DNA of 33,883 nucleotides from Phycisphaerae bacterium (lineage in GTDB: Bacteria; Planctomycetota; Phycisphaerae; Sedimentisphaerales; Anaerobacaceae), in assembly GCA_021736645.1 (NCBI GenBank), contig JAIPFM010000043.1:1-33883 (forward strand), in the 5' to 3' direction. Both the position numbers and the translations under genes were made by a program. Of this stretch, positions 24,242 through 31,359 are shown one piece after another; position 1 is the stretch's first letter; each line of letters opens with the position of its first letter. The notes beneath the pieces are model-generated. The model ran no database searches. It was not told where the DNA came from and was given only the letters and a program-made list of their open reading frames with translations.

Positions 24242-25410
24242 TCTTCTATCGCGTGAAGGGTCTCGACAAAATGGTAAATATTGGTGACTAGTGCATTGCT
24301 CCGCTGTTGACTCTCATTTCCACCATATACCAAAACAGAGGGATAGGATTCGCATAGTTTTAGTTTTTGGAAGTGATTCAGTCCCGCAAAAAAATCTGAA
24401 GCCATGGTTTGTCCTGCTTTGATTTCAATAGGCACTGGGGTTTGTGCTAGATTGTAGATCAAGTCAACTTCATGGCCATTGCTGTCGCGATAGAAATTGA
24501 GATTGTTGGTTCGGCCGCCATTGTAACGAAACTTAAGGGCCTCCATGACCACTGCGTTTTCAAAGAGATTCCCACGGAGCGGATGGGTGGTAAGCTGATT
24601 CTCTTTTTCAATGCCCAACAGGTAGGCAGCCAATCCTACATCATAGAAATAGAGTTTGGGGGATTTGATCAAACGCTTGGAGAGATTGCCGTGGAATGGA
24701 GACAGCGCGAACACAATATAGCTCGCCTCCAAAAGGCTAAGCCATTCTCTCGCAGTGGTGTGGGTCACGCCCGCATCATTGCCCAGGTTTTGAACATTGA
24801 GCAGTTGTCCTACCCGTCCGGCGCAGAGCCGGACAAATCGCTCAAAGGCAGAGAGGTTTCTCAATTCACTGAGTTGGCGCAAATCTCTTTCCACGTAGGT
24901 TTCAAAATAGTCGGCCAAGGCCTGGGTAGGAGGAATCTTCTGATCATGAATACGGGGATAGAACCCGGCATACAATAGCGACTCAATGGTGTTCATCGGG
25001 CTCAATTGCCGGGCTTCTGTCAGTGAAAAGGGCAGCAGGCGAATCAAGGCAGTTCGCCCGGCCAGGGATTGGCTGATGGTTTGTGAAATGTTAAGTTGCT
25101 GACTTCCGGTCAAAACAAACAATCCATTTCGGTCTTCTTCATCCACCCGGGTCTGGATGTAGGACACAAGATCGGGTGTTCGTTGGATTTCGTCAAGTAC
25201 CGCACCTTCAGGAAACTGGGCCAAGAAACCTCGTGGATCATCCAAGGCGAATCTTCGTGTGTCTGGATTCTCCAGATTGGCATAGGGGAAATTCCTGAAG
25301 ACATCTCGGACGAGAGTGGTTTTGCCGGACTGCCGCGGCCCGGTGATCGTCACAACTGGGTACTGGGTAAAGGCTGAACGCACAAACGAGGCAATTTCTC
25401 GGTCGACCAT
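24223..25410 (-). CDS. AAA_14/DUF4143-type P-loop ATPase (copy 2, different subfamily)
   Basis: The 395-residue protein has Walker A GPRQSGKTTLV (about 24-34), Walker B GAVLDEIQR (about 68-76) and a sensor motif LTGSQQ. The DUF4143 region (about 190-370) includes FETYVERDLRQLSEL, KLYFYDVGLAAYLLG, LFENAVVMEAL and a PD-(D/E)xK-like core HEVDLIYN...PIEIKAG. GAGG lies 6 nt before the ATG. This is the common form of the family; copy 1 is visibly divergent, so a simple recent duplication of the ATPase is unlikely. It is convergent and overlapping by 19 bp with an ECF sigma gene, and divergent from the second kinase. The cellular role of the family is unknown. Confidence 0.9.
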   Translation of the reverse strand: MVDREIASFVRSAFTQYPVVTITGPRQSGKTTLVRDVFRNFPYANLENPDTRRFALDDPRGFLAQFPEGAVLDEIQRTPDLVSYIQTRVDEEDRNGLFVLTGSQQLNISQTISQSLAGRTALIRLLPFSLTEARQLSPMNTIESLLYAGFYPRIHDQKIPPTQALADYFETYVERDLRQLSELRNLSAFERFVRLCAGRVGQLLNVQNLGNDAGVTHTTAREWLSLLEASYIVFALSPFHGNLSKRLIKSPKLYFYDVGLAAYLLGIEKENQLTTHPLRGNLFENAVVMEALKFRYNGGRTNNLNFYRDSNGHEVDLIYNLAQTPVPIEIKAGQTMASDFFAGLNHFQKLKLCESYPSVLVYGGNESQQRSNALVTNIYHFVETLHAIEDQPANT

Positions 25411-25449
25411 ATGGGCCTCATTGATTAAGATAAGCCTGTTAATAACAAT

Positions 25450-25477
25450 AGTATAGGGTTTATTATGTAATATGCAA
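25450..25477 (-). promoter_or_regulatory. Candidate promoter of the second ATPase gene
   Basis: On the minus strand TTGCAT (25477-25472), a 16-nt spacer and TATACT (25455-25450) precede the ATPase start by about 40 nt. The -35 overlaps the adjoining inverted repeat at 25465-25497. Confidence 0.5.
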
Positions 25478-25497
25478 GTAATACTTTCATATTACAT
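25465..25497. promoter_or_regulatory. Operator-like inverted repeat between ATPase and kinase
   Basis: atgtaatatg (25465-25474) and catattacat (25488-25497) are perfect 10-bp complements separated by 13 nt. It lies in the divergent promoter region, matching in position the TGTCAAAT sites of the first module although the sequence differs. Confidence 0.55.
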
Positions 25498-25578
25498 AGC
25501 CTTTTCGCGAGCTGATTTATAGTTCTTTCTGTAACCTTTCGCCCTAAAAGCTCGTGTTTATGGGTAAGAGGTGAAACT

Positions 25579-28500
25579 ATGGATGACACAGACAAAATAC
25601 AGCATTGTCAACATTGTGGGAAACCCATGGGTGATAAGTCCATTCAGGGGCTGTGCCCGGCCTGTTTGATGAAGGCCGGCTGGCCCACGTCCGAAGAAGC
25701 CGAGCCTGGTGGATTTGAACCGCCTGCCATTGAGGACGTGGCCAGGCTGTTTCCGCAGCTTGAGATCCTGGAACTCATTGGGCGGGGCGGCATGGGGGCC
25801 GTGTACAAGGCACGCCAGCCGGACCTGGATCGGTTGGTGGCCCTGAAGATCCTGGCCAGGAAATCGGATTCTGATCTGGGTTTTACAGAGCGGTTTACGC
25901 GTGAGGCCCGTGCCCTGGCTAAGCTCAGCCATCCCAATATCGTGGGCGTGCATGACTTCGGGCATAGGAGCTTTTGTGGGAAACCCATCGTAGGCCAAAG
26001 CCCGAGCGAAAATTCAGGTGGCGCGGCGGGTGAAGCAGGCGATGTTGAACGCATCGTCGATGGAGCCCAACAAAGCCAGATGAATTTGCAGCCGGGCGAC
26101 GCCAGAGAGGTTTCCCACACAAGCTCTGATCTAAGCTATTTCATCATGGAATTTGTGGACGGTCCCAACCTGCGGCAGATTGAAAAAGCCGGTCAGCTCA
26201 GTCCCAAAGAAGCACTGGAGATCATTCCCCAGATTTGTGCAGCCCTGCAATTCGCCCATGACGCCGGCGTGGTACATCGTGACATCAAGCCGGAAAACAT
26301 CCTGCTCGATCAGAAGGGCCGCGTCAAGATTGCCGACTTTGGCCTGGCCAAGATCATGGGAACCGAACGCACCAGCTTTACGCTCACTGAACCCAACCAC
26401 GTCATGGGCACCCCGCACTACATGGCCCCCGAGCAGGTCGAGCATCCCAAGGACGTGGATCATCGAGCCGACATCTATTCCCTGGGCGTGGTCTTCTATG
26501 AAATGCTCACTGGTGAACTGCCGCTTGGTAAGTTCGCTCCCCCATCCCGCAAGGTGGCGATGGATGTACGTCTGGATGAAGTCGTGCTTCGTACTCTGGA
26601 AAAGGAACCCGAACTACGATATCAGCAGGTCAGCCAGGTTCGGACCGAGGTTCAAACGATTGCAGCCACACCTGGTCAATCAGCAGGAGGCACTCACTCC
26701 AAAGCCTCCCCGTGTCACATCAGTACACCCAAGCACCTGAGATCCTTAAGAGGTCGCTTCTTTTATATCTACCAGGGCAAGGGCCAGCTTCGACTAGACG
26801 GTGAGTCGCTTAGTTTTCGACGCAGGTGGCAGGCCGTGACAATCCCCCTATCCTCTATTACCAGGCTGGCCCAGGGCGAGTATCCTTTCACGGCAAACCT
26901 TCATTTCATTGCCGTGACCTTCGAAGAGCAAGGCTTCTCTCGCACACTCTTGTTTACGCCGTGTAAGAAAGAGATTCTGCCACCAACAGAGACCAACAAG
27001 ATTGGGGCCCAGTGGATGTCCGATCTGAAGGAAGCCATTCGAATACGCGTCGGGCGTACTTTATCTGTGGAACGTCTGGATGTGACACAAAAAACATCTT
27101 GTTGGGAGTTTGTGACCCTTTTTCTTTTTGTGGCCGCTTGCACCACTGTCAGTGTTTCACTGTTTCCTTTCATAGCATATCACCGCCTGCCGAACCGGTT
27201 TCACGAGCTGTTTCCTGCCATTATTGGGATGCCCATGTTACTCCTGAGTACGATGATGGTCCGGCGGTTGGGTTGGCTCACTGACCAGGTGCATTGTCGA
27301 CGGTCTCGTGTAGAGAAGGATTCAATGTCAGAGGCCAAGATGTGCCAGCAGGGGCCACTAGCTTTGACACATGAGGAAATGGTGGATTGTTTCAAGGCGA
27401 CTGGTTTTCACGCGATTCTAATGATCGCTATGATGGGATTGATCATCTTCGTGGCTCCACAGTTTTACGCATTATTCTCTGATTCGGCAATCGCGCTGCC
27501 AAAAATGACCGCAGTGACCATTGGCCTGTTTGATGTTATACAAAGGTTTGGATTGATTCTGATACCCGTGCTTTTGGCCATTGATTTTGGTATTGGGTTT
27601 TCACTCAGGCATTGTCTGAGACGTCCCGCGTTTCGGGTCTATTCATTTGTCTGCTCAATACTGCTGGTATTGATTCCTCTAATCATGTTTGGAATACTTG
27701 CTCTATCAACACAAGATGTTCTTATGGCCTCACGCCAGTTGAAACAGACGCAACAAGGTGATCCATTTATGGCACATTTGTCACAAGGCTCAATTGAACT
27801 GGTTGGAGTTTCCAGTGATTCAGGCGAGGGAAACATCTGGTGGAAACCCGATGGATCTCTATCGGAAGTGTCATTCGTCACCTCCAAGAGTGGTCTTTCA
27901 ATGTCGTCCGATACCCAGATCCGTCAGTTTGTATTGAGTTTCAGAGATTTCACAGAGGATCAGCTTGCGAGGATGGCTTGGAAGTATGATCTTGTCTCCA
28001 GCGGTGGAGGTACGGGTCCTATTACATACACGGGTGACAAGGAGTTCGGGTTATTGAAAATGAGATCTGCTTCTTTGCCCGTATCGGCCAAGACCGTTAC
28101 TATCAGTGTGGGCCTTGGGCTGGATGCCTGGGAAACAGTGGCTCAGTATCGAGGCGATGTTGGCAATGAGATAGAGCTGACTCATCAAGGCAATCGGTGG
28201 ATGCTCCACTTCTTTCCACCTGCGAAGTCCGACGGAAACATCCAGGTCACGGTGGTTCACAATATCAAGGACTGGCAATATCGGTTTGTGGCAGTGGACA
28301 CCCGTGAGGTTATCCATGAGGCCCACATGACTGGTGACACGACCAGTCAAACTAATGCACAAGCCGTGTTCAAGGACATACAAATGTCTGACATACAAAA
28401 TTTTCAATTCCAGGTACGTCCCTATCACTGGGCGACATTTACTGGGGTGGCATTGCAGCCTCGCAGTGACGTCTTGCGCAATGCAGGTGAGGCTTTATTC

Positions 28501-31254
28501 CAGAGCCATCAGAAAAAAGCTTTGGTTGATTTTAATGATCCTTCCTTCTGGCGGACTCAGATCAAACGTCATCTGGAGGGTGTGCGTACGCTGGACTGTG
28601 AGTTGATCACGGATCGCTTGGTGTACGAGGCAGATGCCAATACACCTGAATCTCGGGTTCGACAACAGTACAGTCTGAAATGGGATCGGGATCATCGATG
28701 GATTGATTGCGCTGTCACCGACGTGGAACGCAATCTTCTGAAGAATCGTATCATTCAAGGGGATCAATTTGGCTGGTCTCTCAGGGCCAATACCTGGACC
28801 AAGGTGAAGGCCGGTTCAGGTGGATTTTTAATGTCTCAGTTCAGCAATTTTGGGGAGATGCGGAGTCAGCCCTATCAGCATGCCTTCAGTGTGGCCAAGG
28901 GCATTCTATGCAGTGACACAATCCAGAGGACCCAGGTTCAGGGCGTGATTGATTGGAACCAGATTGAGATGGTCCATAGTGTGGATGATCAGAAACGCCA
29001 TGTGCTCAAGCACTCCATGCCCATGCCAGGACCGGAGGGTCAGATGCTGACGGCTGACATGGTGTTGATCGGCACTTGGGAACAGGGGGCGTTCAAGCTA
29101 CTGGAACTCAGAGGGCAATGCCTGGCACTTGATATGGATCTTCTCGCTGAAGCCTATTCTGAACACGTTTTTGTGGATGGTCTGTGGGTGCCGCAGCGGG
29201 CTGAGATGTCTGAGTGGACTGACCCTCAAGCAGGGGCACCGCCGAGGCTTCAGGAGAAGACCACCGTGACTGTGCAGAGGATCTCTGTCAATCAGCCCAT
29301 GACTGCGGCCATCTTCGATGGCTTTGAGCCACCTGTTGGGGTGCGGGTCGATAACCAACTGACGGGAAAGAATTATCGTGTGTGGCCGGATCTGGATCAG
29401 ATCAAGGCATCCGGGGGAAAGGTGTGGGTGTCAGTGAAGGGCCGTGTGTATCTGGATGGCAAGCCTTCAGTGGGTGCAATTGTCACTACCGCCGTGTTTG
29501 ATGATCCCAATGAAGCGATTGGCCACACGGTGAGTGCAACAAGTGATGAGAAGGGTGAATTTGAATTGAAGAGTCTGATGCCTGGACTTGAATACATGGT
29601 TCAAGCCCAAGATCAAGCCGGGCATACAGTGAGTCAGCCTGCGCAGCTCTCTGAACTGGGCGAAGACTACACGGGTCTGAAGCTCGACATGACCAGTGGT
29701 CTGACTGCGACCGGGACAGTCACTGATCCCAATGGTCTGCCCCTTGCCCAGGCTCGGGTTCAATTCAGTGGCAAGTCCATGGTAGAGACGGATGATCAGG
29801 GCCGTTATGCCGTAAATGGTCTATATGCGGATCAGCGATATGAGGTGAAGGCCGTGGCAAGAGGTTTTGCCCCTCTGGATCCTGGTAGTGAGAGCAGTGT
29901 GGCAAATTATGAGATCGTTCTGGGTGATGAGGGCGAACCCGAGCCATTTAACATCGTACTGCAAAAGGAATGGATTCTATCAGGACGTGTGGTGGATCAG
30001 GATAGTCAGCCGGTCTCGGGTGTTCGCGTGATGGTATGGAGCAGCCCGTTCGGGACGGGAGACCTGTGGCAATGGTATGACACACGTACGGATCAAGAGG
30101 GTAAGTTCTCTGTGGGGAATTTGGGGGATCGGATCTATACCTTCTTTGTGGGCCAGTATGGCAATGTGTGTCACAGTCCCCTGGAGTCGCCCATCCTGTT
30201 CAGGGTGACAGGGGATTCGTTCATGCCGAATCCGTTGCCGGGACGCGGCCTAGTACCCCCGGAGATAGTGACTGGTGTCGAGACCTTTGAGCTACCTTAT
30301 CGCCAGTTTTTCCGACTACGGGAGTACAGTGAGGCGTCTCGCCAGAACAAGGGGGGCAAGCTTCTCAGTCAGTGGATCGAACAACTCTACACGGCTGATC
30401 ATGCCGGGCGGTGCGAGGTCTTGGCCCGATTGGGTAGCGTACCGGCTTATCATGCCCTGGACACATTCGAGTTAATATTAAGCGGTCGAAAGATCCAGGA
30501 TGCACGAGGATCGGGAACTTTCACAACCTTTGGCAGTAATATGGCCAGTGCCACAGAGCCTGGTCCCTGTCCTGAGGACCTGGTGAATTGCCAGGACAAG
30601 GGTATTGTTTGTCTGGCCATGAGGGCCGTGGCTCGCACGGGGTTTGTCGGAGAACATGCAGGCCTGTTGATTGACAAGCTTGATGATCCGAACGCGCTGG
30701 TACGTGACACTGCCCTGGTGGCCCTGGCAGAATTAACCGGTGTGTATGTGGGCGATGAAAAGACCCAGTGGCAAGATTGGTTGAAACAGTATCAAGACGC
30801 TCGCTCCAGTTTGGATACGAGGGGCAATTTCCCTCTGATCGAAAGTCTGTGCCAATTATGTCGGCAGGATGAATGGTCCAAGCAGGGCATTGAATGCATG
30901 ATGGCTGCGTGGCAAGGGGCCAGTGAGGGAGCATCTCGCTTTCGCAAACAACTGGAAGGTGATGAAGGCAAAGCCATCTGGGCGTTCTTCGCCAGTGTGG
31001 ACCTCAATGGAGATGATCCGATTAGGCGAGGTCATCCGTTTGGGTATTGGCCTTCAGACATTTTTAGATCGCAAGGTCATCAAAATTATGATTTAAAATT
31101 CCGCGTTGCACGGTCTTGTACCCTGGGTAGTCAGGTCTTTGAGCCGAATGTCTGGTATTGCCTCCCCGCACTGTTCCGTGACGGTTTTCAGGGTCAGTGG
31201 GAGATTGTGGATTTGAGATTGGATGATATTGAAAGAGATGCGAGTTCAAAGTGA
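25579..31254 (+). CDS. Transmembrane Ser/Thr protein kinase with carboxypeptidase-regulatory-like and HEAT-like extracytoplasmic domains
   Basis: The 1891-residue protein has AGAGGTG 6 nt before its ATG. The first ~500 residues parallel the 18608 kinase: a zinc ribbon (CQHCGKPM...CPACL), GRGGMGAVYKA (from 68), HRDIKPEN (from 233), DFG (253-255), GTPHYMAPEQ, the PH/GRAM-like region and membrane segments. A 51-residue insert (130-180) interrupts the kinase N-lobe between FGH and TSSDLSYFIME. More hydrophobic segments follow (about 610-720). The outer part has no PQQ blades. It contains an uncharacterised region (about 740-1270), three carboxypeptidase-regulatory-like beta-sandwiches (from about 1284, 1377 and 1467; GRVYLDGKPSVGA, GTVTDPNGLPLAQ, GRVVDQDSQPVSG) and a HEAT-like helical stretch (about 1675-1750). 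A bidirectional terminator follows. Confidence 0.88.
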   Translation: MDDTDKIQHCQHCGKPMGDKSIQGLCPACLMKAGWPTSEEAEPGGFEPPAIEDVARLFPQLEILELIGRGGMGAVYKARQPDLDRLVALKILARKSDSDLGFTERFTREARALAKLSHPNIVGVHDFGHRSFCGKPIVGQSPSENSGGAAGEAGDVERIVDGAQQSQMNLQPGDAREVSHTSSDLSYFIMEFVDGPNLRQIEKAGQLSPKEALEIIPQICAALQFAHDAGVVHRDIKPENILLDQKGRVKIADFGLAKIMGTERTSFTLTEPNHVMGTPHYMAPEQVEHPKDVDHRADIYSLGVVFYEMLTGELPLGKFAPPSRKVAMDVRLDEVVLRTLEKEPELRYQQVSQVRTEVQTIAATPGQSAGGTHSKASPCHISTPKHLRSLRGRFFYIYQGKGQLRLDGESLSFRRRWQAVTIPLSSITRLAQGEYPFTANLHFIAVTFEEQGFSRTLLFTPCKKEILPPTETNKIGAQWMSDLKEAIRIRVGRTLSVERLDVTQKTSCWEFVTLFLFVAACTTVSVSLFPFIAYHRLPNRFHELFPAIIGMPMLLLSTMMVRRLGWLTDQVHCRRSRVEKDSMSEAKMCQQGPLALTHEEMVDCFKATGFHAILMIAMMGLIIFVAPQFYALFSDSAIALPKMTAVTIGLFDVIQRFGLILIPVLLAIDFGIGFSLRHCLRRPAFRVYSFVCSILLVLIPLIMFGILALSTQDVLMASRQLKQTQQGDPFMAHLSQGSIELVGVSSDSGEGNIWWKPDGSLSEVSFVTSKSGLSMSSDTQIRQFVLSFRDFTEDQLARMAWKYDLVSSGGGTGPITYTGDKEFGLLKMRSASLPVSAKTVTISVGLGLDAWETVAQYRGDVGNEIELTHQGNRWMLHFFPPAKSDGNIQVTVVHNIKDWQYRFVAVDTREVIHEAHMTGDTTSQTNAQAVFKDIQMSDIQNFQFQVRPYHWATFTGVALQPRSDVLRNAGEALFQSHQKKALVDFNDPSFWRTQIKRHLEGVRTLDCELITDRLVYEADANTPESRVRQQYSLKWDRDHRWIDCAVTDVERNLLKNRIIQGDQFGWSLRANTWTKVKAGSGGFLMSQFSNFGEMRSQPYQHAFSVAKGILCSDTIQRTQVQGVIDWNQIEMVHSVDDQKRHVLKHSMPMPGPEGQMLTADMVLIGTWEQGAFKLLELRGQCLALDMDLLAEAYSEHVFVDGLWVPQRAEMSEWTDPQAGAPPRLQEKTTVTVQRISVNQPMTAAIFDGFEPPVGVRVDNQLTGKNYRVWPDLDQIKASGGKVWVSVKGRVYLDGKPSVGAIVTTAVFDDPNEAIGHTVSATSDEKGEFELKSLMPGLEYMVQAQDQAGHTVSQPAQLSELGEDYTGLKLDMTSGLTATGTVTDPNGLPLAQARVQFSGKSMVETDDQGRYAVNGLYADQRYEVKAVARGFAPLDPGSESSVANYEIVLGDEGEPEPFNIVLQKEWILSGRVVDQDSQPVSGVRVMVWSSPFGTGDLWQWYDTRTDQEGKFSVGNLGDRIYTFFVGQYGNVCHSPLESPILFRVTGDSFMPNPLPGRGLVPPEIVTGVETFELPYRQFFRLREYSEASRQNKGGKLLSQWIEQLYTADHAGRCEVLARLGSVPAYHALDTFELILSGRKIQDARGSGTFTTFGSNMASATEPGPCPEDLVNCQDKGIVCLAMRAVARTGFVGEHAGLLIDKLDDPNALVRDTALVALAELTGVYVGDEKTQWQDWLKQYQDARSSLDTRGNFPLIESLCQLCRQDEWSKQGIECMMAAWQGASEGASRFRKQLEGDEGKAIWAFFASVDLNGDDPIRRGHPFGYWPSDIFRSQGHQNYDLKFRVARSCTLGSQVFEPNVWYCLPALFRDGFQGQWEIVDLRLDDIERDASSK
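25968..26126. mobile_element. In-frame MITE-like insert within the kinase coding sequence
   Basis: The ends gagcttttgtgggaaacc (25968-25985) and ggtttcccacacaagctc (26109-26126) are inverted copies with one mismatch in 18. The enclosed DNA adds 51 codons with no stop, absent from the paralogous kinase where FGH is directly followed by TSSD. On the minus strand the core (from atcgacgat to cctgcttc) matches the element at 15444-15610 at 27 of 33 positions without gaps. A 15-nt stretch (25974-25988) is also identical to 25614-25628 in the same gene's zinc-ribbon region. Exact insertion ends and target duplication are unclear. Confidence 0.65.
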
Positions 31255-31305
31255 TGAGTTTTTCAAGAGAGCCGAGTTTTCTTGAATTGAGACAGGTAAA
31301 CAAAG

Positions 31306-31345
31306 AAAAAGGCCCATGCTGCGGGAACAGCACGGGCCTTTTGTG
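31306..31345. terminator. Bidirectional Rho-independent terminator
   Basis: aaggcccatgctg (31309-31321) pairs with cagcacgggcctt (31328-31340) with a single A/C mismatch and a 6-nt loop. It is flanked by A5 on the left and TTTT on the right, so it serves the kinase gene on the plus strand and the convergent carbohydrate-binding gene on the minus strand. Confidence 0.88.
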
Positions 31346-31359
31346 GGGACTGTTTGGGA

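Noticed and set aside
17061..25410. ATPase genes as toxin-antitoxin or restriction partners
   Set aside because: No small antitoxin-like gene or restriction subunit accompanies either; the family role is unknown, so no such function is claimed.
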